The notes under the pieces are model-generated. The model searched no databases and was not told the DNA's origin. It saw only the letters and a program-made list of their open reading frames with translations. DNA of 64,000 bases, taken from Tsukamurella sp040611135 (lineage in GTDB: Bacteria; Actinomycetota; Actinomycetes; Mycobacteriales; Mycobacteriaceae). The position numbers were made by a program, and so were the translations under genes. Positions 11,099-20,720 of the stretch are shown here, one piece after another (the stretch's first letter is position 1; the number at the start of each line of letters is the position of its first letter). Location of the stretch: contig NZ_JBEXNL010000006.1 in NCBI RefSeq assembly GCF_040611135.1, forward strand, positions 1 through 64,000, read 5' to 3'.

Positions 11099-12576
11099 GC
11101 GGCTCCTCTCGTCCGGGTGGTGCGTCCGGCGGCCCGTCGGGACTGGCGGAACAGCAGGTAGGTGGTGGGCAGCGACAGGAGCACCATCGCCATGGCGTAG
11201 GGCGCGGCGCCGGGATAGTCGATCTCGCTGCTGCGCGCCCAGAACTCGGTCGCGAGGGTGCGGGTTCCGTTGGGCGCCAGGATCAGCGTCGCCGTCAGCT
11301 CGTTGGTGACGGCGAGGAAGACGAGGGCCGCGCCCGCCGCCGACGCGGGCGCGGTGAGGCGGAGGGTGATGCGTGCGAAGGCGATCGGGGGCGGCGCGCC
11401 GAGAGCGCGGGCCGCCTCCTCCAGCGAGACCGGCGCCTGCGCCAGGCCCGCCCGCAGGCCCACGGCGGCGCGCGGCAGGAAGAGCAGCACGTAGGCGAGG
11501 ACCAGCACCGTCGCGCTCTGGTAGAGGTCCGGTACCGCGCGGATCGAGACGGTGACCAGCGCCAGCCCGATGACGATGCCCGGCATCGCGCTGCTGACGT
11601 ACGTGGATGCCTCCAGAGTGCGGGTGATCCGGTTCGGCTCACGGACGGCGAGGTAGGCCAGCGGGAACGCGGCGGCGACGGTGACCACCGCGGTGACCGC
11701 GCCGTACCCCAGCGAGGTGCCGAGGGCGTCGATCAGGTCGGCCGGCACCGTCGACGCGGCGCCGCGCACCGTCCAACGCACGACGAACCACAGTGGCAAG
11801 CCCAGCGCTGCGGCGACGAGGGTGAACAGCGCGAGCTGCGCGCCGATCTGATACCCGCCCAACGGGATCCGGGCGGGTTTCGCGACCGCCCCGGACCCGA
11901 CCCGCGCGTACCGGGCCCGCCCCCGGGCGGCGACCTCGGCGAGGAGTAGGAGCAGGCACAGCAGAGCCAGCACGCCGGCGAGCATCGATCCCGCGGCGCC
12001 GTTGAAGGTCGACTGGTACTGGACCATGATCGCCGTGGTGAAGGTGTCGAACCGGATCATGGCGAAGGCGCCGTACTCCGCGAGGAGGTGCAGCGCCACG
12101 AGCACGGCCCCGCCGAGGGTCGCCAGCCGCAGCTGCGGGAGGACGACCCGGACGAACACCGCCCACCGCCCGAGGCCGAGCGCGGCCGCGGACTCCTCGA
12201 GGGCGGGGTCGAGTCGACTCAACGCCGCGGCGACCGGGATGTAGACGAGCGGATAGTAGAACAGCACCGCGATGAGCACGCCCGACCACAGTCCGCCGAG
12301 CGACGGGATCGCGGAGACCCAGCCGTAGCTGCCGACGAAGGCGGGGATCGCGAGTGGCGCTGCCAGCAGGAGCGACCACGCGCGACGGCCCCACAGCGAG
12401 GTCCGCTCGACCAGCCACGCGCCGCCCACGCCGACGACCACGCTCAGCGGCACGGCCACCAGCGTGAGCAGCACGGTGTTGATGAGCAGTTCGCCGACGC
12501 GGGGCCGGAAGACCAGCCGGACCGACTCCGACCAGCCGGTGTCGATCGTGGTGTAGACGACGAAGCCCAGCGGCAC
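11095..12576 (-). CDS. ABC transporter permease, FbpB type (start uncertain)
   Basis: At least 493 residues with about 12 membrane segments in two similar halves, each holding an EAA loop (for example EESAAALGLGRWAVFVRVVLP and EEAARALGAPPPIAFARI). This double permease is typical of ferric-ion importers. GTG 12576 is the first standard start but cuts the first hydrophobic segment in half. The frame stays open upstream to a stop overlapping the end of the binding-protein gene, and the only upstream candidates there are CTG codons at 12624 and 12618, which would restore LRLLTLAAAAIAAVAAVPLG. A CTG start coupled to the upstream stop is plausible. Sits between the binding protein and the ATPase in one operon. 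Confidence 0.88.
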   Translation of the reverse strand: MPLGFVVYTTIDTGWSESVRLVFRPRVGELLINTVLLTLVAVPLSVVVGVGGAWLVERTSLWGRRAWSLLLAAPLAIPAFVGSYGWVSAIPSLGGLWSGVLIAVLFYYPLVYIPVAAALSRLDPALEESAAALGLGRWAVFVRVVLPQLRLATLGGAVLVALHLLAEYGAFAMIRFDTFTTAIMVQYQSTFNGAAGSMLAGVLALLCLLLLLAEVAARGRARYARVGSGAVAKPARIPLGGYQIGAQLALFTLVAAALGLPLWFVVRWTVRGAASTVPADLIDALGTSLGYGAVTAVVTVAAAFPLAYLAVREPNRITRTLEASTYVSSAMPGIVIGLALVTVSIRAVPDLYQSATVLVLAYVLLFLPRAAVGLRAGLAQAPVSLEEAARALGAPPPIAFARITLRLTAPASAAGAALVFLAVTNELTATLILAPNGTRTLATEFWARSSEIDYPGAAPYAMAMVLLSLPTTYLLFRQSRRAAGRTTRTRGAA

Positions 12577-12620
12577 CGCCGCGACCGCCGCGATGGCGGC
12601 GGCCGCGAGGGTGAGCAGCC

Positions 12621-13667
12621 TCAGAGCAGGCCCGCCTCAGTCATCAGCTTCACGACCTCGGGGCCGTTGAGCTTGGCCGGGTCGACGGTCGGCGCCTGCA
12701 GGTCGGCCATGGGGACCAGCTTCGGATTGGCCGGGACGCCCGAGGCCACGGGGTACTCGAAGGAGGTGCCCTTCTCGAGGACCTCCTGGCCGGTCTTGGA
12801 GGTGATGAACTTCAGCAGCTGCTGCGCCTGGGCCTGCTTCTTCGAGGACTTCAGCACGCCGCCGCCCGAGATCGACACGAAGGCACCCGGATCCTGGTTG
12901 CGGAAGTAGTGCGTGCCCACGTTGGCGGAGTTCTCGGCGGTCTTGGCCTGATCGCCGTAGAAGTAGTAGTGGTAGATGAGCGCGGTGTCGACCTCACCGG
13001 CGTTGACGGCCTTCATCGCGGCGCCGTTGCCCTTGTACTCCTTCGCGCCCGCCTTCATCGCGGCGAGCCAGTCCTTGGTGGCCTGTTCGCCCTTGAGCTG
13101 CAGGTACGCCGACACGATGGCCTGGAAGTCGGCGCCCGACGGCGACGCGCTCCAGCGTCCCTTCCACTCCGGGCTCGCGAGGTCGGTCATCGACTTCGGC
13201 AACTGCTCGGGGGTGACCTTGCGCTTGTCGTAGACCAGCACCGTCGAGCGGGCGGCGATGCCGGTCCACTTGCCCGTGGACGGCTTGAGGCCGCCCGCCA
13301 CCTGGGCGAGGGTCGCCGGGTCGACGTCGGCGAACAGGCCCTTGTTCTCGACCTGGGTCATCGCGGGCGAATTCTCGGTGAGGAAGACGTCCGCGGGCGA
13401 GCGGTCGCCCTCGGCGATGATCTGCTGCGCCAGTTCGGAATCCTTGCCCTGCCGGATCGTGACCTTGATGCCGGTCTGCTCGGTGAACTTCGCGACCCAC
13501 TCCTTGGCGAGGGTGTCGTGCTGGGCGTTGTAGAGCGTCAGGTCGCCGCCCGCGGCGCCGGAGCTCGACGGTGCCGCACCGTCGCCGCTCGAGCCGCAGG
13601 AGGTGATCGTGAGGGAGGCCACCGCCACCAGTGCGGCGGCCAGGGTGGTACGCGTGCGCAACGACAT
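12621..13667 (-). CDS. Iron(III) ABC transporter substrate-binding lipoprotein
   Basis: 348 residues from ATG 13667, preceded by AAAAGGA. The lipoprotein signal ends LTITSC. The mature protein is a class of periplasmic-binding fold seen in FbpA/FutA iron-binding proteins: LTLYNAQHDTLAKEWVAKF at its start, DVFLTENSPAM, and LIYHYYFYGDQA near residue 240. The tyrosine cluster in the last segment matches the place where ferric-ion ligands lie in FbpA-type proteins. It captures the substrate outside the membrane for the permease and ATPase encoded next. An IdeR-like box lies 49-67 nt upstream of the start, which supports iron as the substrate. Confidence 0.9.
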   Translation of the reverse strand: MSLRTRTTLAAALVAVASLTITSCGSSGDGAAPSSSGAAGGDLTLYNAQHDTLAKEWVAKFTEQTGIKVTIRQGKDSELAQQIIAEGDRSPADVFLTENSPAMTQVENKGLFADVDPATLAQVAGGLKPSTGKWTGIAARSTVLVYDKRKVTPEQLPKSMTDLASPEWKGRWSASPSGADFQAIVSAYLQLKGEQATKDWLAAMKAGAKEYKGNGAAMKAVNAGEVDTALIYHYYFYGDQAKTAENSANVGTHYFRNQDPGAFVSISGGGVLKSSKKQAQAQQLLKFITSKTGQEVLEKGTSFEYPVASGVPANPKLVPMADLQAPTVDPAKLNGPEVVKLMTEAGLL

Positions 13668-13715
13668 CGTCGAATCCTTTTCTTGTGCAACGAAATCACT
13701 CACGGCGGGCGGGAG

Positions 13716-13734
13716 TAAGGCGACGCTACACTAA
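13716..13734 (-). promoter_or_regulatory. Candidate IdeR/DtxR iron box upstream of the iron importer
   Basis: TAAGGCGACGCTACACTAA matches the 19-bp actinobacterial iron-box consensus (TTAGGTTAGGCTAACCTAA) at 13 of 19 positions by my count, with both outer half-sites recognisable. It lies in the 106-bp gap between the ion transporter and the binding-protein gene. Repression by Fe2+-IdeR would make the importer iron-regulated. The match is partial. Confidence 0.5.
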
Positions 13735-13773
13735 GCGTGACGAGATCGGGAGCAACCGGGCATACCTGACGCG

Positions 13774-14841
13774 TCAGAGAACCAGGACCGCGGCGACCGT
13801 CGCGGGAACGGCGAGCAGCACGCCGTGGGACGCGAACCGGCGGGCGGAGATCCGCACCCCCGCGCGGGTGCACCGCTCCCGCCACAGAAGGGTGGCCAGG
13901 GACGCCCACAGCGTGACGACCGGCGCCACTCCCACGCCGATCAGGAGAGCCATGAGCCGCACGGGTTCTCCCGCCGCGGCGGGTTCGAGGGCGAGGTAGG
14001 CCGGCAGGTTGTTGACGCCGTTCGCGGCGAGGGCCCCGACCCCCGCCAGCCGCAGCAGGTCCGACGGTGCCGCGCCCGCCCCCGCGACCGACCTCAGGAC
14101 GTCCTCCAGGCCGAAACGCAGCGCCGTCTGGAGCACGGCGAACACGGCTACGAGCACCACGACCATCCGCCACGGCACCACGACCTCGCGGAGCCGCCGC
14201 GGCTGCCGGACCGCCAGCGTGCCGGCCAGAACCACCGCCGCCACCGTCGCCGCGGCCCAGGGCGGGGCGCCGAGCGCGAACGCGGGCCCGAGCGCGGCGC
14301 AGGCCGCAGCGGCGACGCGGAACAGCACCCGGTCCGGCGGCGGCTCGTGCGCGGGCACCGCGTACGTGCCGCGCAGCGCACGGCGGTGCAGCCACCACAG
14401 CAGCGCGACGGTGACCGCGATCGCGGCCAGCGCGGGCCGCCAGGACAGCGCGAGGTACGCCCGCACGCCGCCGTCGAGGTGATAGACGGCGAGCAGGTTG
14501 GTGAGGTTGGACACCGGCAGCAGCAGCGAGGCCGTGTTCGCCAGCCACACCGTGGTCATCGCGAAGGGCAACGGCGCGATCCCGAGGCGGAGGGCGGCCG
14601 CGAGGACCACCGGGGTGAGCAGCACCGCCGTCGTGTCCAGGCTCAGGACGACGGTGGCAGCGCACGCGACCAGCACCACCCACAGCCACATGAACAGCAC
14701 CCGGCCGCGGCCGAGCCGGGCGGCCAGCACCCCGAGCGCGTCGAACACGCCTGCCAGCTGCGCGACCTCGGCGACCACCGTGATCGCGAGCAGGAAGACG
14801 AGGACAGGGGCGACCTGCGCCACCACGCCAGGCACGTTCAC
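13774..14841 (-). CDS. SLC13/ArsB-superfamily membrane transporter
   Basis: 355 residues with about 10 hydrophobic segments. The layout of the ion-transporter superfamily is visible: an N-terminal half with LSLDTTAVLLTPVVLAAALR (near residue 67) and ANTASLLLPVSNLTNLLAVY (near 100), and a C-terminal half with ALAANGVNNLPAYLALEP. The paired LDTTAVLLTP / NLTNLL and NGVNNLPA segments match the ion-binding hairpins of ArsB, NhaD and CitM. At 355 residues it is shorter than the roughly 420-residue ArsB. GTG 14841 overlaps the uvrC stop (GTGA), so it is cotranscribed with uvrC. Arsenite, Na+/H+ or a carboxylate are all possible substrates; no ars genes are nearby. Confidence 0.75.
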   Translation of the reverse strand: MNVPGVVAQVAPVLVFLLAITVVAEVAQLAGVFDALGVLAARLGRGRVLFMWLWVVLVACAATVVLSLDTTAVLLTPVVLAAALRLGIAPLPFAMTTVWLANTASLLLPVSNLTNLLAVYHLDGGVRAYLALSWRPALAAIAVTVALLWWLHRRALRGTYAVPAHEPPPDRVLFRVAAAACAALGPAFALGAPPWAAATVAAVVLAGTLAVRQPRRLREVVVPWRMVVVLVAVFAVLQTALRFGLEDVLRSVAGAGAAPSDLLRLAGVGALAANGVNNLPAYLALEPAAAGEPVRLMALLIGVGVAPVVTLWASLATLLWRERCTRAGVRISARRFASHGVLLAVPATVAAVLVL

Positions 14842-16832
14842 GCGCTGTCGGTACGCAGGCCGTCGAGCACGGTGCGCGCGGTCGTGAGCCCGATCCCGGG
14901 GACCTCGACGATGTCCTCCAGGCTCGCCTCCCGCAGTTTCGCCACGGACCCGAAATGCTTGATGAGCGCGGCCTTGCGCGTATCACCGAGGCCGGGGATC
15001 GCATCCAGCGCGCTGACCGTCATCCGCTTCGACCGCTTGCTGCGGTGGAAGGAGATCGCGAACCGGTGAGCCTCGTCGCGCACCCGCTGCAGCAGGAACA
15101 ACGCGTCGGAGCTGCGCGGCAGGATGACGGGGTCGTCCTCGCCCGGCACCCACACCTCCTCGAGCCGCTTGGCGAGGCCCACGACCGCGACATCGGTGAC
15201 GCCGAGTTCGTCGAGCACCTCCTGCGCGGCCGCGGCCTGGGGCGCGCCACCGTCGACCACGTACAGGTTCGGCGGGTACGCGAACCGGCGGGGCCGCCCC
15301 GTCTGCGGGTCGATCGCCGCCTCCGGGGCCAGGTCTCCACCGTCCCCCGAGTCCGCCACCGGGTCGGTCGCCGCGGTGCCGGCACCGCCGTCGGACTTGT
15401 GTCGCAGGAAGCGCCGACGGGTGACCTCGGCGATCGACGCGACGTCGTCACTGTGACCGTCGCCCGCGGCCTCCTTGATGCCGTAGTGGCGGTAGTCCGA
15501 CTTCTTGGCCAGTCCGTCCTCGAAGACGACCAGCGATGCCACCACGTCGGAACCCTGGATGTGGCTGATGTCCACGCACTCGATGCGCAACGGCGCCTCG
15601 TCCAGATCCAGCGCGTCCTGCAGGCCCTGCAGGGCCGCCGAACGGGCCGTGAGATCACCCGAGCGCTTGAGCTTGTGCTGGTGCAGTGCCTCGACGGCGT
15701 TGCGCTCCACGGTCTCCATCAGCGTGCGCTTGTCGCCGCGCTGCGGGATCCGCAGCGAGACGCGGGCGCCCCGCAGCCCGGAGAGCCAGTCCTGCAGCTC
15801 GTCCGCGTCGTCCGGCAGCACGGGGACGAGGACCTCGCGCGGCACCGGGTTGGGCGCGTCCTCCCCCGACTGTTTCGCCCGCTCGGCCTCCTCGCCGTAG
15901 AACTGGGTGACGAACTGCTCCAGCAGCTCCGCGTGCTCGTTCTGCTCCGCATCGCCGGGCTTCTCGACCACCCACCCGCGCTGGCCGCGGACCCGGCCGC
16001 CCCGGACGTGGAAGATCTGTACCGCGGCCTCGAGCTCGTCGGCCGAGAAGGCGACGACATCGGCGTCGGTGCCGTCGCCGAGCACCACGGCCTGCTTCTC
16101 GACGGCCTTGCGGAGCGCGGAGACGTCGTCGCGCAGGCGCGCGGCGCGCTCGAAGTCCAGCTCCTCGCTGGCCGTGAGCATGTCGGTCTCGAGCTGCTTG
16201 ATCAGGTTGTCCGTCCGGCCGGCGAGGAAGTCGCAGAAGTCCAGGACGATGTCGCGGTGCTGCTCGGCCGTGACGCGACCCACGCACGGCGCCGAGCACT
16301 TGTCGATGTAGCCGAGCAGGCAGGGGCGCCCCATCTGGCTGTGCCGCTTGAACACTCCCGCCGAGCAGGTCCGTGCGGGGAAGACGCGGAGCAGCAGGTC
16401 CAGCGTCTCTCGGATGGCCCAGGCGTGGCTGTAGGGGCCGAAGTACCGCACGCCTTTGCGCCGCGGCCCGCGGTAGACGTACAGCCGCGGATACTCCTCG
16501 TTAAGGGTGACCGCCAGCATCGGGTACGTCTTGTCGTCCCGGTAGCGGACGTTGAACTGCGGGTCGAACTCCTTGATCCAGTTGTACTCGAGCTGCAGCG
16601 CCTCGACCTCGGTGCCCACCACCGTCCACTCGACCGACGACGCGGTGGTGACCATCTGCTGCGTGCGCGGGTGCAGTCCGTAGACATCGGCGAAGTAGGA
16701 GTTCAGGCGGCTGCGCAGCGACTTCGCCTTGCCCACGTAGATGACGCGGCCGTGCTTGTCCCGGAACTTGTACACGCCGGGCTGCGTGGGAATGGTGCCC
16801 GGTGCGGGACGGTAACTCTGCGGATCGGCCAC
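14838..16832 (-). CDS. uvrC: Excinuclease ABC subunit C
   Basis: 664 residues. Nucleotide-excision-repair nuclease that, with UvrB, cuts both sides of DNA damage. Domains in order: GIY-YIG nuclease (PGVYKFRDKHGRVIYVGKAK, about 19-38), a cysteine cluster (TCSAGVFKR, RPCLLGYIDKCSAPCVGR), UVR motif (about 205-240), RNase H-like second nuclease domain (RIECVDISHIQGSDVVASLV, YVVDGGAPQ, DEAHRFAISFHR) and C-terminal helix-hairpin-helix DNA-binding repeats (DAIPGLGDTRKAALIKHFG, VPGIGLTTARTV). GTG start at 16832 aligns with relatives (MADPQSYRPAPGTIP). No ribosome-binding site precedes it; a -10 element lies 6 nt upstream, so the mRNA is probably leaderless. The transporter gene overlaps its 3' end. 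Confidence 0.97.
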   Translation of the reverse strand: MADPQSYRPAPGTIPTQPGVYKFRDKHGRVIYVGKAKSLRSRLNSYFADVYGLHPRTQQMVTTASSVEWTVVGTEVEALQLEYNWIKEFDPQFNVRYRDDKTYPMLAVTLNEEYPRLYVYRGPRRKGVRYFGPYSHAWAIRETLDLLLRVFPARTCSAGVFKRHSQMGRPCLLGYIDKCSAPCVGRVTAEQHRDIVLDFCDFLAGRTDNLIKQLETDMLTASEELDFERAARLRDDVSALRKAVEKQAVVLGDGTDADVVAFSADELEAAVQIFHVRGGRVRGQRGWVVEKPGDAEQNEHAELLEQFVTQFYGEEAERAKQSGEDAPNPVPREVLVPVLPDDADELQDWLSGLRGARVSLRIPQRGDKRTLMETVERNAVEALHQHKLKRSGDLTARSAALQGLQDALDLDEAPLRIECVDISHIQGSDVVASLVVFEDGLAKKSDYRHYGIKEAAGDGHSDDVASIAEVTRRRFLRHKSDGGAGTAATDPVADSGDGGDLAPEAAIDPQTGRPRRFAYPPNLYVVDGGAPQAAAAQEVLDELGVTDVAVVGLAKRLEEVWVPGEDDPVILPRSSDALFLLQRVRDEAHRFAISFHRSKRSKRMTVSALDAIPGLGDTRKAALIKHFGSVAKLREASLEDIVEVPGIGLTTARTVLDGLRTDSA

Positions 16833-16861
16833 CCGTCCAGATTAGGACGGGTGGCCGACAG
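16827..16861 (-). promoter_or_regulatory. uvrC promoter: RecA-independent damage motif with a 30-bp palindrome
   Basis: Read on the minus strand, CTGTCGGCC (16861-16853), exactly 8 nt, then TAATCT (16844-16839) fits the mycobacterial RecA-NDp consensus tTGTCRgtg-N8-TAnnnT, which is the PafBC-type DNA-damage promoter. Six nt later is the GTG start of uvrC, so the transcript would be leaderless. The -10 hexamer is the exact centre of a perfect palindrome with 12-bp arms (16827-16838 and 16845-16856), whose one arm contains the start codon. Confidence 0.55.
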
Positions 16862-16919
16862 GTTCGGTGGGTGGTGGTCCGAGCCGCGTCCGCAGACGCG
16901 CATCGTCCGCCTCAGGTGG

Positions 16920-17237
16920 TCAGCCGATGGGGATCCAGATCGGGCCGAGCCAGAAGCCCCAGTGGTGCCGCCCGGCGTCCCAGACCGGCTGGTGCCATCC
17001 GCCCTGGTGGAAGACGGGGCCGGGCCGCCAGTTCGGGTCCTCACCGTTCGTCCGCGGGTGCCAGCGGTTGTCGATGGGACGGTTGACCGGCCGGTCGCCG
17101 CGGTGGTCGTGCTGGATGTTCCAGTTCGGTCCGGGATCGGCCGACGCGACGCCGGCTCCGACAGACGCGACGCCGCCGACGATCGTGGCGCCCAGGAGTG
17201 CTGATCCGATCAACTTCTTCATCTTCATCGTGGTCAT
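16920..17237 (-). CDS. Small secreted protein of unknown function
   Basis: 105 residues. Signal peptide: MTTMKMKK, hydrophobic LIGSALLGATIVGGVASVGAGV, cleavage after ASA. The mature part is about 72 residues, rich in Trp, His, Pro, Asn and Gly (for example NRWHPRTNGEDPNWRPGP and HQGGWHQPVWDAGRHHWGFW) and lacks cysteines. I do not recognise a named domain; similar tryptophan-rich small exported proteins occur in mycobacteria and relatives. The high histidine content could bind metal, which is speculation. Monocistronic, on the same strand as uvrC and 87 nt upstream of it. Confidence 0.65.
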   Translation of the reverse strand: MTTMKMKKLIGSALLGATIVGGVASVGAGVASADPGPNWNIQHDHRGDRPVNRPIDNRWHPRTNGEDPNWRPGPVFHQGGWHQPVWDAGRHHWGFWLGPIWIPIG

Positions 17238-17289
17238 GCGGAAGATCCTGACCTGCGCTGCTGGACGCCGGCATCGGGCTACCTGGTGA

Positions 17290-18459
17290 TCACCTGCGGG
17301 ATCGGCGACCTCTGCTGTGAGCCCCGGGAAGCATGCTCCGCGAGACCAACGGATCGTCCTCCGCGAGGTCGAATCGCTCGCGATAGCCGGTGGCCGCGAT
17401 GTCGTGGACCCCCAGATGCGGCGTGATCATCGCCATCCACAGACCGCACAGGTGGCACTGCACGCGGTCGCCGTCGTCGAACAGCAACCCCGGCCGCGAT
17501 ACGAGGAGTTCACCCACGGCCGCCTCGTAGCCGCGGTCGCTCGAGATCAGGCGCAGGATCTCCGTCACGCGCCGCTGCGAGGCGTCGATGCGGCTGCGGA
17601 ACTGCGGCGGGCTGAGATGCTCGAGCACCGACCTCCGCAATTCCAGGTAGTGGTCGAGGTGGCCGGCCCGTTCCATTGCGTGCTCGAAGGCGGTGCGCGG
17701 CGCGGCGTGCCCGTCGTGGTCGGCCCGGAGGTTCCACAGCTCCGGCACCGGTACCGAGCCGCGCCGCGCCCCACTGATCCGACCGTGCGCCGCGATGTGG
17801 TTGTCGACGCTCGCGAACCACAGGCCGCACGCCGGGCACTGCTTCAGCGCGCCGCCCGGCACGTTGACCGCAGCGGGCACCGTGAACGAGGCCGGGTCGT
17901 GACTCCAGGCGTCGATGATCGCGACGGTGACCGACGCGGCGTCGCTGCCCACGCGGTCGGCGAGGCGGCTCGGACCGAGGCCGTTGGCCGCCGCCCAGTT
18001 CGCCGCCTCCGCCCAGGTGCTCCAGGGCGCGCCCTCGGGCGGTTCGGCGAGGGGGGACCCGTGCCGGATGCGCCGAGGATCCGGCCCGGCCTCCGGAACC
18101 GGGGCCCGGAACCGTCGGGGACGCGTCCCATGCCCGGCGGTCCCGACGGTGCGCCGCGTCCCGTCCGGCACGGAATCGTGCGGCTCGCGGACGCCCGGGC
18201 CGCGGTGCACCAGGCTGTGCGCATCCACATCGGAGAACCAGATCCCGCAGTCCGGACACTGCTCGACCCCTACCGGAACCGCGATCGCGGGCGACCGCGT
18301 GAACAGGTCCGGGGCCCGGCGCCATTCCTCGATGATCGCCAACAGCGCGTCGATCCGGGTAACCCCCTCGCGCTGCGCGATCGCGCCCACGCCGAAACCG
18401 CCGGCCGCCGCCCAATTGGCAGCGGCGACCCAGCGCGGATCATCAGACTGTTCGAGCAC
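17290..18459 (-). CDS. Protein with three Ros/MucR-type zinc fingers
   Basis: 389 residues from GTG 18459. Three motifs have identical spacing C-x2-C-x9-H-x3-H: C68/C71/H81/H85, C208/C211/H221/H225 and C335/C338/H348/H352. That is the spacing of the bacterial Ros/MucR zinc finger. The last finger is followed by YRERFDLAEDDPLV, which resembles the YREKWGL-type segment after the finger in MucR. The first two fingers are each preceded by a similar helical module (WVAAANWAAAGGFG...EEW at 10-46 and WAEAANWAAANGLG...DAW at 149-185), so residues 1-230 look like a tandem duplication; residues 230-330 differ. A DNA-binding regulator is likely. I know of no close named relative. Confidence 0.7.
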   Translation of the reverse strand: MLEQSDDPRWVAAANWAAAGGFGVGAIAQREGVTRIDALLAIIEEWRRAPDLFTRSPAIAVPVGVEQCPDCGIWFSDVDAHSLVHRGPGVREPHDSVPDGTRRTVGTAGHGTRPRRFRAPVPEAGPDPRRIRHGSPLAEPPEGAPWSTWAEAANWAAANGLGPSRLADRVGSDAASVTVAIIDAWSHDPASFTVPAAVNVPGGALKQCPACGLWFASVDNHIAAHGRISGARRGSVPVPELWNLRADHDGHAAPRTAFEHAMERAGHLDHYLELRRSVLEHLSPPQFRSRIDASQRRVTEILRLISSDRGYEAAVGELLVSRPGLLFDDGDRVQCHLCGLWMAMITPHLGVHDIAATGYRERFDLAEDDPLVSRSMLPGAHSRGRRSRR

Positions 18460-18518
18460 GCCTTTCAGAATGCATCATCATGTCAACCCTTGATGTTTTG
18501 ACACGCCTGTCCGACTCG

Positions 18519-20177
<1,659 letters not shown>

Positions 20178-20276
20178 GGACCATCACTACCCCATGCCCG
20201 ACGGTGCGCGCCCCGGTTTGACAGAGCCTGTGCGGCCGCTCCTGCCCGCGCGGGCCGTTCTTGCACGCCCGGCCCA

Positions 20277-20636
20277 TCATGCGACCGAGCGCACCAGTTG
20301 CAGGTCGAGCCCGGCACCGATGCCCGAGGGCGGACGGCGCCGATCGCCCGGGCGCCAGTCGTCGAGCAGGACACGCACCGTCCAGCCGGTGAACTGCCCG
20401 GTGTCACTGTCGAAACCGGCGGGTTGGGACACCTCCAGTCGGATCGCCGCGCCGTCGTCGCGGTAGAGGAGCACCCAGGTCCCGGCGAGCGCACCGTCGG
20501 GCCACCGGGCAGGTGTGACGGCCTCGAGTGGGAACAGCACCTCGTCGGGATGGAAGGAAGCAGCGGTGGCGCGCCCCTTGCGCCGGACGGTGTGGGGACC
20601 GGAAACGACGGAAGCGATCGGTTCGTTGGCGTTCAT
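20277..20636 (-). CDS. Hypothetical protein, 119 residues
   Basis: Begins MNANEPIASVVSGPHTVRRK and ends DLQLVRSVA. Soluble, no signal peptide or membrane segment, no cysteines. Predicted mostly beta strands (ALAGTWVLLYRDDGAAIRLEV, WTVRVLLDDW). I do not recognise a family. It sits in the accessory island 84 nt downstream of the EVE-HNH gene and on the same strand, so it may belong to that transcript. The ribosome-binding site is weak. Coding status is supported by reading-frame length and the codon pattern but not by homology that I can recall. Confidence 0.5.
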   Translation of the reverse strand: MNANEPIASVVSGPHTVRRKGRATAASFHPDEVLFPLEAVTPARWPDGALAGTWVLLYRDDGAAIRLEVSQPAGFDSDTGQFTGWTVRVLLDDWRPGDRRRPPSGIGAGLDLQLVRSVA

Positions 20637-20720
20637 TGCGGCGCGGGCGAAAACCCGTCCGAACGGGTACCACGGCCCCTGCCCCGACCGGACGAAGAGC
20701 TCATCGACCAGGGCCTCGGT

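Noticed and set aside
14955..17204. A 749-codon plus-strand frame opposite uvrC
   Set aside because: Composition is Arg/Val/Asp-rich with no recognisable motif, and uvrC on the other strand is certain.
16920..17237. Small Trp/His-rich secreted protein as a bacteriocin or RiPP precursor
   Set aside because: It has a normal Sec signal peptide and no modification or export genes beside it.
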